Origin: Deltaproteobacteria bacterium
GTDB taxonomy: Bacteria; Desulfobacterota; Desulfuromonadia; Geobacterales; Geobacteraceae
DNA: 64,000 nucleotides
Assembly: GCA_021848385.1 (NCBI GenBank)
Contig: JAJZUQ010000001.1
Location: 124,001-188,000, forward strand
Reading direction: 5' to 3'
Shown here: in pieces, positions 37,994-45,999 of the stretch
Layout: each line of letters starts with the position of its first letter
Numbering within the stretch: the first letter of the stretch is position 1
Notes under the pieces: model-generated
What the model was told of the DNA's origin: nothing
Database searches by the model: none
What the model saw: only the letters and a program-made list of their open reading frames with translations
Position numbers and translations under genes: made by a program

Positions 37994-38143
37994 CTAAAAG
38001 TCCGCCAGTTCACCGTCAAAATCCTGTAGGCAGCCATATGTCACTGTCAGCGATGGCAAATGCTTCTGAACTCTGGCGGCTTCCAGCATGTTGCCAGCGA
38101 GGAACACGGGTTCATCTGCATGGTCGTGCACAAAGTGAGGCAC
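37994..38143 (-). pseudogene. Unrecognised short frame, probable gene remnant
   Basis: A 49-codon frame (VPHFVHDHADEPVFLAGNML... to GELADF) opens with GTG and has no ribosome site. It lies between arsR and the methyltransferase fragment in a stretch that looks decayed. A continuation in the same frame after the stop (CLQEFLKQALGQRGHV) suggests a once longer protein. No family recognised. Confidence 0.35.
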
Positions 38144-38150
38144 CTAGACT

Positions 38151-38498
38151 TCATCTGGCACAGCAGGCACCTTCAGAACGTTTTTCCTGGTTAATCTCTT
38201 CTTTTGTTTTGCGTGTAACCGGCTCCCCTGCGGCAAGTTGGCAGAGAATTGCGGAAACGAGCTTTGGACGGCTTACGAAGTAACACCGTTGGGAGCCGTC
38301 CTGGGCAAAGTTTACGATTCCAGCATTACGAAGCACGGTAAGGTGCTGCGAGATGTTGGACTGAGACGCTGGCAATATATCTTGAATGTCGGTCACGCAT
38401 TTGGTGCCTTTGAGGAGTTCCGCTACAATCTGAAGGCGTGTAGGGTGCGCTATAGCCTTTAAGAGTTCGGCCCATTCATGGGATCTGCTGATATTCAC
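38151..38498 (-). CDS. ArsR-family metalloregulator
   Basis: 115 residues from a GTG with AAGGAG 6 bases before it. The winged helix is plain: AHPTRLQIVAELLKGTKCVTDIQDILPASQSNISQHLTVLRNAGIV. A vicinal cysteine pair sits at the very end (EGACCAR), a possible arsenite or metal ligand together with the Cys in KCVTD. It probably represses its own operon through the palindrome at 38514. Downstream genes are decayed, so its present targets are uncertain. Confidence 0.88.
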   Translation of the reverse strand: MNISRSHEWAELLKAIAHPTRLQIVAELLKGTKCVTDIQDILPASQSNISQHLTVLRNAGIVNFAQDGSQRCYFVSRPKLVSAILCQLAAGEPVTRKTKEEINQEKRSEGACCAR

Positions 38499-38513
38499 GA
38501 TGTTCTCCTTGGC

Positions 38514-38527
38514 GATATTCGAATATC
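38514..38527. promoter_or_regulatory. Probable ArsR operator
   Basis: GATATTCGAATATC, a perfect 14-bp palindrome 15 bases upstream of the arsR start, placed to block transcription. Confidence 0.6.
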
Positions 38528-38651
38528 CTAATATCAGTTTCAGATGAAACATTCAAGGGGAATGTTTAACTGCCATGTACTGCACATCGCTTTTTACATT
38601 TTCATACCTGTTTTCTTTCCTGGTTCTGGCATTTCCTGAAATAGACCTTAT

Positions 38652-38698
38652 AAACAAAAAAACGCCGTAACCACGGTAGGTTACGGCGTTTTGTTTGC
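38652..38698 (-). terminator. Terminator of the leftward restriction operon
   Basis: On the minus strand AACGCCGTAACC, CACGGTAGG-type loop, GGTTACGGCGTT and a T-run (TTTTTTTGTTT). The arms resemble those of the ssb terminator at 54316. The surrounding 38553-38873 is AT-rich and holds no convincing gene; a 93-codon frame there has no ribosome site. Confidence 0.75.
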
Positions 38699-38804
38699 AT
38701 TTTTTGGTACTGGTCAGAAGGGTAGTTGTTACCAGATAAGTGTAAAATGTGAGAGAGAGTAGGTCAGTAAAGCTTCTATAAGGAGATGTTGTGTTTATTA
38801 TGAC

Positions 38805-38862
38805 AAAAATGTAAACTTTGTGATATTTCTCCACGTTGTAGGCTAGGAAAGTTTACATTTTT
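38805..38862. repeat. 15-bp perfect inverted repeat near the left island edge
   Basis: AAAAATGTAAACTTT (38805) and AAAGTTTACATTTTT (38848), 28 bases apart. Related words occur at 38590 (TTTTTACATTTTC) and 38741 (TGTAAAATGT). They may be recombinase-binding sites, an element end, or an additional weak terminator. Confidence 0.5.
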
Positions 38863-38873
38863 TCTTTGGCACC

Positions 38874-39215
38874 CTAGCCCTGGTTGATGGTTATAGAGTG
38901 GCTATCGATAGCCATGAGAAACCTGCTTCTCTGTGAGAGACCTATTGCCAGGAGGACATCTGCAAGACGAATGGGGGCGCCGCCCTCGTCGACAAGGTCG
39001 GGGCACAACTTGAAGTCGACCATCTTCTCGGTGGTCCTGATTCCAGCGGCGTATTTCCTCTCACCGACGACAAGGGTAACTTCAATCCTTCCCGTCTGCG
39101 GCAGTCCCAGTTCCAGGACTTGTTCCTTCTTGAACATAATCGCCAACGTGGGCACGCAGTCGGAGTAGAATCCAACCTGGTTCACCCGTCCCTCCACTGT
39201 CAGAGGCTTGGTCAT
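38874..39215 (-). CDS. Unknown protein, last gene of the MORC-linked restriction operon
   Basis: 113 residues, AAGGAG before the ATG. It is predicted beta-rich (VEGRVNQVGFYSDCVPTLAIMF..., GRIEVTLVVGERKYAAG) with two cysteines and no membrane segment. It lies 13 bases after the 192-residue gene. I do not recognise a family. As part of the operon it may help recognise DNA or control the nuclease. Confidence 0.6.
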   Translation of the reverse strand: MTKPLTVEGRVNQVGFYSDCVPTLAIMFKKEQVLELGLPQTGRIEVTLVVGERKYAAGIRTTEKMVDFKLCPDLVDEGGAPIRLADVLLAIGLSQRSRFLMAIDSHSITINQG

Positions 39216-39228
39216 AGCGTCTCCTTGC

Positions 39229-39807
39229 TCACGGAAGGTCCGCGAAGTGAATTTTAACGCCTACGTAGGCGAGCGCCTTCGAAAGATGGTCGCGATCGGC
39301 GGTGGTCGACGGCTTGCCGAGGGTCGCGATGTTGAGAACGATGTGAAGGGTTTCTTCCTTTGGAGGGAGACCGGGAGCCTTCTCGATGAATTCAAGCGCC
39401 TTGCGAAGCGCGGTTTCCCACTTCAGGAGCGTCCCCTGGGCGACCAGCAGCACATCCTTGTTCCCGAGACGGAAGAGAAAGACTGGGTTGGCGGACTCAA
39501 TCGGAATGGCATCCTGGTGGTACAGCTTCTTCACCATGGGGAGAAGTCCCGCCGGCTTGGAGGGGAGAACCATCTCCTTCTTGTCCTTGGTGTACCGGTT
39601 TAGAACCCCGTCCTTGATGTAGGTCTTAATAGCGGCCTTTCCCATGAACTGGCCAAGCAAGCCCCCAACCTCAGGGTCCTTTACGAGGTTCAACATGAAC
39701 ACGCCGTTCTGGACCCTGCTCTTATGCGTGTAGGCGAATTCGTCGGCCTTCCGGTACACGGCCCGCTTTACCTTTGCCTGAACGTCGGCCGGCAGATTCA
39801 CGGACAT
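39229..39807 (-). CDS. Unknown 192-residue protein of the restriction operon
   Basis: The ATG at 39807 overlaps the stop of the helicase gene (TAATG) and has GGAGGGG before it. It is a soluble, Lys-rich alpha/beta protein (MSVNLPADVQAKVKRAVYRKADEFAY..., VFLFRLGNKDVLLVAQGTLLKWETAL...). No catalytic motif is recognised. Tight coupling to the nuclease-helicase argues for a shared complex. Confidence 0.65.
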   Translation of the reverse strand: MSVNLPADVQAKVKRAVYRKADEFAYTHKSRVQNGVFMLNLVKDPEVGGLLGQFMGKAAIKTYIKDGVLNRYTKDKKEMVLPSKPAGLLPMVKKLYHQDAIPIESANPVFLFRLGNKDVLLVAQGTLLKWETALRKALEFIEKAPGLPPKEETLHIVLNIATLGKPSTTADRDHLSKALAYVGVKIHFADLP

Positions 39808-41465
39808 TATAACCCCTCCGGAAATTTCAATTTTTCTGTGTCGCTCGCCTCGCTGAGGTCCGCGACATCCGCGAGCCAAGCCTCGATGAATTTCTGTCCG
39901 GCGGGGTCAGAGAAGCTGACGACGCCGTCCTTCAGGAACAGGCTTTCCGGCTTCCTACCGCGGGCTCTGGCCTCCTGGTCGAGGTCCGCGACTTCCGCCA
40001 TGCGGCGGATATCCGAGACGAAGTCGAGCACGACGACCTTGTCCTTGTCGTTGGCCAGCCGAAGTCCCCTGCCAAGCTGCTGCACGAAGATGCGCCGCGA
40101 ATGGGTCGCCCGGAGGAATACCAGCATGTTCACGTCCGGCACGTCGATGCCCTCGTTCATGACGTCGACTGCGGTAACTGCGGAGAGCTTACCTCCGGAG
40201 AAGGCGAGCAGGCGTTTCCTCCTTTCGACCCGATCGCTTATCGACAGAGACTCGCAAGGCAACCCCCTCGTCGTGAGCATCCTGGCGAAGGTTTCTGCGT
40301 GCGCGACGGACGGAGAGAACACAGCTATTCGCGGGTTCCTGATTTCGCCGGCGATGCGGGAAATCTCGGATATAACAGCCTCATCCCTCTGCGGAAGAAA
40401 CAGCCGCTTGTTAAGGTCACGAATGGAATGACTCTCCCTGGAGAGCGCGGGAATTACGTCCCAGTCTATGTTGTCGCAGTATAGGCGATAGTCGACCTGA
40501 GACAGGAACCCCAAAGCCATGCCGTCCACGAGCGAAACCCTGGCGATGGGCTCGCCGAAAAGGTCGTCTATCGACTTGCCGTCGCCTCGCCATGGCGTCG
40601 CCGTCATGCCGATAAGGAACCGCGGTTCAAGATGCTCCACGCACTTTCTAAATCCGTGCGAGAGTGCATGGTGCGCCTCGTCCACTATGACAACGTCGAA
40701 GCTGCCGGGCTCAATGCCGTTGAGGTAGCCGACCAAGCTCTGGTAGAGGCCGAAGTTGACGCCCTCGTAAATCAACGGAGGCGTGCCGTCGAAAAAGTAC
40801 CGGGTGGGCACCGACTTGCCGATTTGGGGCCAGAATCCCTGCTCGAGCTGCAGGGCGAGGTCCTGGGCGTGGCAGAGCACGAGAATCTTTCGGCACCCCC
40901 TGTCCCAGAGCCGGCCCGCGATTTCTCCAGCGATGACCGTCTTCCCAAGGCCAGTGGCCACAACATACTGGACCCTGCGACCGCCCTCCTCGAAAATCTG
41001 GATGGACTTGTCCGCTATGTCCCCCTGGTACTTTCGAAGAGGCCTGTTCAGATTATGCTTCTCCGGCCATCTCTCCAGGAGGTTTCTCAAGAAGGTCCCG
41101 TTCCAGAGCTTGACCTCGAACCCCACATTCTCGAGCTCCTTCTTCCGTTTGTCCACGGAGGGGATGAAGTCGCCGTTAGTGGCCAGCGCTGCGACGTGCG
41201 ATCCATAAACTGACTGGGCCTGCATGACCTCGTCGAGGCCCTTCTTGCCGACGTAGCCTCCGCCCATGACGGCCTTGACCTGAACCACCCAAGTCCGCCT
41301 GGCGCCGGACTGGTCGCGGGAGCCGACGATGTCGGCCCCCATGTCGCCAGAGCGGCCTATGATGGCCACGTCGCGCCAGCCACAGTGCGACATCAGCCTG
41401 GCCACGGCGCGTTCCAGCGCCCGCCAGTCCGTGCCCTTCATTATGTCGTCGGTAAGGAAGCTCAA
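39807..41465 (-). CDS. Mrr-type nuclease fused to SF2 helicase
   Basis: 552 residues. The TTG at 41465 overlaps the upstream stop and has AGGAAA before it; the ATG at 41441 is the alternative. The N-terminal 120 residues are an Mrr-like PD-(D/E)XK domain (WRALERAVARLM, GDMGADIVG, WVVQVKAV). It is followed by a helicase: Walker A VVATGLGKTVIAGEIAG, DEAH box VIVDEAHHALSHG, IGMTATPWRGDG, AVDVMNEGIDVPDVN, QQLGRGLRLA. This is the probable effector: an ATP-driven DNA translocase with a nuclease domain, guided or licensed by the GHKL protein encoded next to it. Confidence 0.88.
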   Translation of the reverse strand: MSFLTDDIMKGTDWRALERAVARLMSHCGWRDVAIIGRSGDMGADIVGSRDQSGARRTWVVQVKAVMGGGYVGKKGLDEVMQAQSVYGSHVAALATNGDFIPSVDKRKKELENVGFEVKLWNGTFLRNLLERWPEKHNLNRPLRKYQGDIADKSIQIFEEGGRRVQYVVATGLGKTVIAGEIAGRLWDRGCRKILVLCHAQDLALQLEQGFWPQIGKSVPTRYFFDGTPPLIYEGVNFGLYQSLVGYLNGIEPGSFDVVIVDEAHHALSHGFRKCVEHLEPRFLIGMTATPWRGDGKSIDDLFGEPIARVSLVDGMALGFLSQVDYRLYCDNIDWDVIPALSRESHSIRDLNKRLFLPQRDEAVISEISRIAGEIRNPRIAVFSPSVAHAETFARMLTTRGLPCESLSISDRVERRKRLLAFSGGKLSAVTAVDVMNEGIDVPDVNMLVFLRATHSRRIFVQQLGRGLRLANDKDKVVVLDFVSDIRRMAEVADLDQEARARGRKPESLFLKDGVVSFSDPAGQKFIEAWLADVADLSEASDTEKLKFPEGL

Positions 41466-43819
41466 TCGACTATTTCCTGCGCCAAGAAGTTGATGCTGTG
41501 CGCGCAACGTGCCAGTTCGTCCTTGCCCCTCGCCGCCGAGACGACGCCGGTTTGGCCAAGAACCCACAGGGCGTCCTTCAGGAAGGACATGACGCGGTCC
41601 TTGGACTCGGCTCGCGTCCTTTCAGTCGCCTGCGGGTCGGACAGGGTCAGGGAGGAGTACGGAGCCGCGAAGACCTTGCCGTCGAATACGTCCTCTGGGA
41701 ATCTGTCGACCAGCCTGAGAAGCGTCCTGAAGGGAACGTGGCCAAGCGCGGCGAAGCCGTCCTCCTTCATGTCCTGGAACTTCAGCACAAGGGGGCCGTT
41801 TGAAAGCATGGCGGATACGGTTTCCTCCACCTCGCCAATGGACTCGTGGACGCAGGCGACGACGGGGACCTTCTTGCCGTCGAGCTTAGCGACAAGCTTT
41901 TCCCTGAGCCGTTCGAACACTCCCGTGGCCTTCTCCTGCAGGGTCGTCCTATCCACCCGGACATCCTGCATCTTGCCCAGTACGAGCGCCGTGAAGACGT
42001 CGCAGATGTCCTTGACGTTGTCCCTAGCCCTGAACCTCTCGGCCAGGTAGAGTCCGAGCAACTGCCTGGGCTCGACGGGAAACTGGGCGAGAAAGGGGTG
42101 CCGGGGGTTGTAGACGAAGTCGCAGTCGGTTCCGTCCTGGAAAAACGCGCACGGAACGTTCTCGCCCGCCCGCAGAATCTGGTCGGACACCAGCTCCCAA
42201 GTCTTGACGTTGAGCGGCCAGTTGCTTCCGTAGGAGTAGGGACCGGACCACGAGACGATTTGCCTGGATTTCAGAATGAGCGAGTCGAGTTTGGACGTGA
42301 CGGGTGCGGGAGTCGGCGGGACCGCCGGCGTGGTCGGCTCAGGCGCAGGGCTTGGCGTCTGCGTTGAGTCTGGCGTCGGCCCGTACTCGTCGGGGTCATC
42401 CGAGGCGGTTGACCCTGTGTCCACGACCGGCGCGTTGCTGGCGCCCTTGGTTGCGTTCCTGCGGTCGGCCTCCTGGGCGGCCTGCCACCACTTGTCGTCG
42501 CCAAGGTATTCCAGGTCGCCCCGCCTGAAGCCCTCGAGCAGGGTCCTCGCTATCGACTTCTCCACATAGAGGCACTTGGTGCCGGGGTCGACGCGCCGGT
42601 AAGCGTTGGCGAGCAGTCCGATGGGGGATGTGTTCGCGTCCTGGTATCCCATCGCCTTCCTGTCTTGGGGCAGCATCGGCCCGATTCCGCGCAGAGCCTC
42701 CACCGTTTCAGTCCACGAAGGGTCCGTGCGGTCGAAGTCGTTCTTCTGGTATGTCGGCAGCAGGTAGTCGACGTGGACTTCGCCGACCAAGCGACCACCG
42801 ACCGTGGTGCCCAGCTCGACCGGGTACTCGAGCTTCGAGGTGTCGGTCATGGTGTTCTTCCACGAGAACAGGTCCTTGTTGCTTATAAGGACTTTGCGGC
42901 CATTGCGGATGAAGTCGACTCCGAAGTCGTTGGGATCGGCGTACCGCTGGATTCCTACCCAGCCCCTCAGCCTCTTCTGGCGCTCTATGATGTTCGGGGG
43001 ATATTGGCCGTCAGGAAACTCATCCCGCTTGTTTTCCTGCTCGTCGCGGGATAGGTACATGTTTCTGTCAATGTCGAACAGCGCGGACCCGAGGTCCCGG
43101 TCGATTTCGATAACGGCAGGTATTTGCCTCCCGTCGCGGGACACGCACCGGGTTCTGCCCCACACGCAGTGCGTCCTCGGCGCCAGCCGCTTGCCCTGCA
43201 GGTATATCTCGACGTCTATCTCTCCGAGTAGCGGGGTGTAGATATTCTCCAACTGCCTGCGAATCGCGGCCTCTTGGTCACGGAGCTGAACGTAGGTCTC
43301 GCCCTTCAGCATCGACACCACGACTCTTGTCCCGTGCTCGCCCGTGCTCTTCTTGGGTTCGGTTATCACCTTGGCAGTGTAGCTCTTGGAGCTGATGAGC
43401 GCGGCGAAGTCGATTTCGATTCCAGTCCATTCAGCGCTTTCGGCCGTGGCCGACAGGAGGCGGGTGTTCTCGCCGAGCCTCGCTGTGGAGATGTTGAATC
43501 CCATGCCGAAGAGGCCCAGGTTGTGAACCGGGTCGTTGCTTGAGTATCCGGCCCTGGCGGCGTTCTGCAGCTGCTCGAGGCTCATCCCGGGACCCGTGTC
43601 GATTATTTCTATCGTCCGGGACGGAGCGCCGACCGCATCGCTCGACCATGTCACGGTAATCTTCTTTTCCGGAAGGATCACGCCGGCCCGAGTCACCTCC
43701 GCGAAGGCGTCGACCGAGTTGTCGATAAGCTCGGCTATGCACTGCCATGGCTGGAACGGAATCTCCCCCAGCGTCCGCAAAATTCGCGGACTGGGGGTGA
43801 TGTCTACGGTTTGCGGCAT
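41462..43819 (-). CDS. MORC/MutL-like GHKL ATPase of a restriction system
   Basis: 785 residues from the ATG at 43819 (AAGGAGGAG 5 bases before). The N-terminal GHKL domain has ELIDNSVDAFAE, EIIDTGPGMS, GLFGMGFN and GTRVVVSML, the N-box and lid motifs of MutL/Hsp90/MORC ATPases. Then comes an S5-like transducer part, a low-complexity Pro/Thr linker (about 495-550: PTPDSTQTPSPAPEPTTPAV) and a C-terminal domain of about 230 residues with no known family. MORC-like ATPases next to DNA methyltransferase, Vsr and helicase genes were predicted to be restriction components by Iyer and co-workers. It should clamp or load the nuclease-helicase on unmodified DNA. Confidence 0.85.
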   Translation of the reverse strand: MPQTVDITPSPRILRTLGEIPFQPWQCIAELIDNSVDAFAEVTRAGVILPEKKITVTWSSDAVGAPSRTIEIIDTGPGMSLEQLQNAARAGYSSNDPVHNLGLFGMGFNISTARLGENTRLLSATAESAEWTGIEIDFAALISSKSYTAKVITEPKKSTGEHGTRVVVSMLKGETYVQLRDQEAAIRRQLENIYTPLLGEIDVEIYLQGKRLAPRTHCVWGRTRCVSRDGRQIPAVIEIDRDLGSALFDIDRNMYLSRDEQENKRDEFPDGQYPPNIIERQKRLRGWVGIQRYADPNDFGVDFIRNGRKVLISNKDLFSWKNTMTDTSKLEYPVELGTTVGGRLVGEVHVDYLLPTYQKNDFDRTDPSWTETVEALRGIGPMLPQDRKAMGYQDANTSPIGLLANAYRRVDPGTKCLYVEKSIARTLLEGFRRGDLEYLGDDKWWQAAQEADRRNATKGASNAPVVDTGSTASDDPDEYGPTPDSTQTPSPAPEPTTPAVPPTPAPVTSKLDSLILKSRQIVSWSGPYSYGSNWPLNVKTWELVSDQILRAGENVPCAFFQDGTDCDFVYNPRHPFLAQFPVEPRQLLGLYLAERFRARDNVKDICDVFTALVLGKMQDVRVDRTTLQEKATGVFERLREKLVAKLDGKKVPVVACVHESIGEVEETVSAMLSNGPLVLKFQDMKEDGFAALGHVPFRTLLRLVDRFPEDVFDGKVFAAPYSSLTLSDPQATERTRAESKDRVMSFLKDALWVLGQTGVVSAARGKDELARCAHSINFLAQEIVD

Positions 43820-43830
43820 CGTGCTCCTCC

Positions 43831-44853
43831 TTACCTGATTCTTCTCATGAATGCGGCGACGGACTTGGCGACGTGGTGCGCCAGCAAGGGCGGCACGGCG
43901 TTTCCGATTTGCATCACGTTCGTGGTGGCGGAAAAGGGAAAGACGAAATTGTCGGGGAAAGTCTGGAGGCGGGCGCACTCCCTGACGGTCAGTCGCCGCG
44001 GGAGTCTGTAGTGGAACTGGACCCTCGATTTCGCGTTGGCTCGTACGGTGTAGGACGGCTGGCCGGCCTTGCTCGTCTCGTCGCCCTGGCCGTTGCCCTT
44101 CTTGGCCTTGCTCGCCTTGAAATACTGGCTCTGGTTAGGGACGGACTCGTCGCTAATCGGCTCAAGGTCCCGAATCGCCCAGTCAATGCTCCGATGGCAT
44201 CCGGCATGAGTGGGGTTCGGCTTAACCGGCATACCCTCGATGTCGTCCCTGACACCGACGAAGAAAAGCCTCGTGCGGCTTTGCGGAACGCCGTAGTCCG
44301 GAGCGAAGAGGTTCCAAACCTCGAACCTGTAGCCAACCGTTTCCAAATCCTCCAATATTGTGTCGATTACCGCTCCTCCGCTCATCCTGGCGAGGTTCGG
44401 CACGTTCTCGGCCACGACGACCTTCGGCCTGTGGGTGCTCATGTAGTTCACGAGCGTCTCGTACAGCCGCCCCCGCTGCGAGCTTAGTCCTCGCTGCGGT
44501 CCGCATGACGAGAAGTCCTGGCAAGGGAAACCACCGATAAGCAGATCGGCCGCCGGCATGGAGGTCGAGCAGGTGTGGGCGAGATCCTTCTTCTCGGCGT
44601 GGCGCCCTATGTTCGCCCTGTATGTCTCGACGCACTTTTCATCGAAGTCGTAGGCGGCAACGATGTCGAATGGTAGGGCTCTCAGTCGTTCGTCCTTATA
44701 CCGGAATCCGCCCAGAAACCCTAGGTCGAGGCCTCCGCACCCAGCGAAGAAGGAGACAACGGAGTTCTTGGGTTGCATGCTCTGGCTGAGCATGACGGGC
44801 TTCCGGCGGGTTTGTGGAGTAATGTCTCTTATGGCGGTTTCACAGGTGTTCAT
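43831..44853 (-). CDS. DNA (cytosine-5) methyltransferase
   Basis: 340 residues. The motifs of C5 enzymes appear in order: SFFAGCGGLDLGFLGG (I), GGFPCQDFSSCG with the catalytic PCQ (IV), VVAENVPNL (VI), QSRTRLFFVGVR (VIII), and TVRECARLQTFPDNFVF with QIGNAVPPLLAH (IX-X). It modifies host DNA so that the co-encoded nuclease does not attack it. The recognition sequence cannot be read from the gene. Confidence 0.95.
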   Translation of the reverse strand: MNTCETAIRDITPQTRRKPVMLSQSMQPKNSVVSFFAGCGGLDLGFLGGFRYKDERLRALPFDIVAAYDFDEKCVETYRANIGRHAEKKDLAHTCSTSMPAADLLIGGFPCQDFSSCGPQRGLSSQRGRLYETLVNYMSTHRPKVVVAENVPNLARMSGGAVIDTILEDLETVGYRFEVWNLFAPDYGVPQSRTRLFFVGVRDDIEGMPVKPNPTHAGCHRSIDWAIRDLEPISDESVPNQSQYFKASKAKKGNGQGDETSKAGQPSYTVRANAKSRVQFHYRLPRRLTVRECARLQTFPDNFVFPFSATTNVMQIGNAVPPLLAHHVAKSVAAFMRRIR

Positions 44854-44856
44854 ACG

Positions 44857-45258
44857 TCACCCCAAGAATTCTCTGATTTTGTTCTCAAGCTCTTTGGCTT
44901 TCTTCAACTGGCATTCCCAGATTACAAGCGATCTCCATCCCGACTCTTCCAGCCTGGCGAGATGCGCCTCGTCCCGGCTCCGATTCGTGCGAATCTTCGT
45001 CTCCCAGAAGTCCACCCTCGATTTCGGGATTCTTCCGAAGGAGCAGTCATGGCCGTGCCAGAAACAGCCATGGACGAATATGACCTTTTTCCTCGGCCCG
45101 AAGACCAAGTCGGGCTTACCGGGCAGGTCCCGCCGGTGGAGGCGGAATCGGTAGCCCATCCGGTGGACAAGGCGCCGAACGAACATTTCCGGCTTCGTGT
45201 CCTTGGAGCGCACCTTAGCCATCTGCGCACTTCTTTGCTCGGGCGTGAGAGTGTCCAT
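44857..45258 (-). CDS. vsr: Very short patch repair endonuclease
   Basis: 133 residues. It has DTLTPEQRSAQMAKVRSKDTKPE at the start, the metal-binding aspartate in LPGKPDLVF and the VHGCFWHGHDC zinc-region motif, all Vsr family signatures. It nicks T:G mismatches arising when methylated cytosines deaminate and so protects the methyltransferase site. Here it precedes the methyltransferase by 3 bases. Confidence 0.95.
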   Translation of the reverse strand: MDTLTPEQRSAQMAKVRSKDTKPEMFVRRLVHRMGYRFRLHRRDLPGKPDLVFGPRKKVIFVHGCFWHGHDCSFGRIPKSRVDFWETKIRTNRSRDEAHLARLEESGWRSLVIWECQLKKAKELENKIREFLG

Positions 45259-45272
45259 CCCGTTACCTTGGA

Positions 45273-45467
45273 TTAGGAATCGAAGGGCAGCCTTCGTCCT
45301 CCGTCCATTTCCTCTACCAGCTTGTCGACCGCCTCGCGAATCAACCAGGCAATGCTGACCTTCTTCCTACCGGCCAATTCGAGTAGAGCCTCGTGCTGCC
45401 CGGTCGAGATCGTGGCGGTTATCCTGACACTGTCCTTCTTGGCAACCCTACTTTCTGTGTCGATCAT
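45273..45467 (-). CDS. Ribbon-helix-helix DNA-binding protein
   Basis: 64 residues from the ATG at 45467 (GGAG 10 bases before; ATG 45488 has none). It has a short beta strand (VRITATISTGQ) followed by two helices (HEALLELAGRKKVSIAWLIREAVDKLVEEMD), the CopG/Arc-type fold. It is the first gene of the restriction operon and so is a likely autoregulator that delays expression of the nuclease, analogous to the C-proteins of other R-M systems. The direct repeats upstream fit this. Confidence 0.75.
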   Translation of the reverse strand: MIDTESRVAKKDSVRITATISTGQHEALLELAGRKKVSIAWLIREAVDKLVEEMDGGRRLPFDS

Positions 45468-45469
45468 GC

Positions 45470-45498
45470 TTGCATCACTCCGCGGCATTTTGCATCAC
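45470..45498. promoter_or_regulatory. Direct-repeat operator of the restriction operon
   Basis: TTGCATCAC occurs at 45470 and 45490, 20 bases apart and therefore on one face of the helix, just downstream of the promoter. This spacing suits a ribbon-helix-helix repressor that binds as a tetramer. Confidence 0.55.
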
Positions 45499-45525
45499 AG
45501 TATAAGAACATTAGAAAACTGTCAA
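45499..45525 (-). promoter_or_regulatory. Promoter of the leftward restriction operon
   Basis: On the minus strand TTGACA (45525-45520), 15 bases, TATACT (45504-45499). Hexamers are strong; the spacer is short. Confidence 0.5.
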
Positions 45526-45576
45526 TGAATTTACCGGCGCCAACGCCATAGGTTTAATTAGCTTACGCTCCGTAAA

Positions 45577-45602
45577 ATAAAAAAAGAGCCCTGACGGGCT
45601 CT
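45577..45602 (-). terminator. Terminator of the small 65-residue gene
   Basis: On the minus strand AGAGCCC, GTCA, GGGCTCT and a T-run, 39 bases after the stop of the small gene. Confidence 0.9.
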
Positions 45603-45640
45603 ATAAACTGATTTCAAGGGGGTTTAGTGTAGGTACCGGT

Positions 45641-45838
45641 TTAGTGCAATGTAGGTTCGTTGGCCATCAAATACCCGTTAAGGAATGCATAGATGTCCCG
45701 ACCATTCAAAGATGCGAATACTACGTCCCCGTTTTTATCGAGGACCTGCCACTCCATGCTGTTGCAAAGGATCGAGAGTGGGATGCCATCTGCCTCAAGC
45801 CTACCGAGAAGCCATTGCATCTGTTCGTAGCATACCAT
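45641..45838 (-). CDS. Small unknown protein
   Basis: 65 residues with AGGAGG 8 bases before the ATG, a strong promoter with an operator upstream and its own terminator, so it is probably real. The sequence (MVCYEQMQWLLGRLEADGIPLSI...) is acidic with no membrane segment; four short strands follow a helix. No family is recognised. It is divergent from a MarR-like regulator gene. Confidence 0.65.
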   Translation of the reverse strand: MVCYEQMQWLLGRLEADGIPLSILCNSMEWQVLDKNGDVVFASLNGRDIYAFLNGYLMANEPTLH

Positions 45839-45856
45839 TGTGACTTCCTCCTTTTA

Positions 45857-45899
45857 TTGTCGATAGACAAATAATAGCATAATAACAATTAAATGTCTA
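45857..45899 (-). promoter_or_regulatory. Operator-promoter of the small gene
   Basis: On the minus strand TAGACA, 17 bases, TATTAT (45899 to 45871). It is followed at once by TTGTC-GATA-GACAA (45870-45857), an interrupted palindrome placed over the transcription start. Confidence 0.6.
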
Positions 45900-45928
45900 T
45901 AATAAAAGTTGGTCCATGTGCCGCCCGC

Positions 45929-45957
45929 TTGACAGCTCGGCCTTGATTGTTTAACAT
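45929..45957 (+). promoter_or_regulatory. Promoter of the MarR-like gene
   Basis: TTGACA, 17 bases, TAACAT, 43 bases before the start codon. Confidence 0.6.
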
Positions 45958-45967
45958 CTTAAATCAG

Positions 45968-45981
45968 TTGCACATATGCAA
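45968..45981 (+). promoter_or_regulatory. Possible operator of the MarR-like gene
   Basis: TTGCA-CATA-TGCAA, arms of five bases, at the expected transcription start of the divergent MarR-like gene. Confidence 0.45.
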
Positions 45982-45999
45982 TCGTTGCAGGAGGGCGCA

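Noticed and set aside
38553-38834. 93-codon frame in the AT-rich gap
   Set aside because: No ribosome site; it runs through the operon terminator at 38652-38698.
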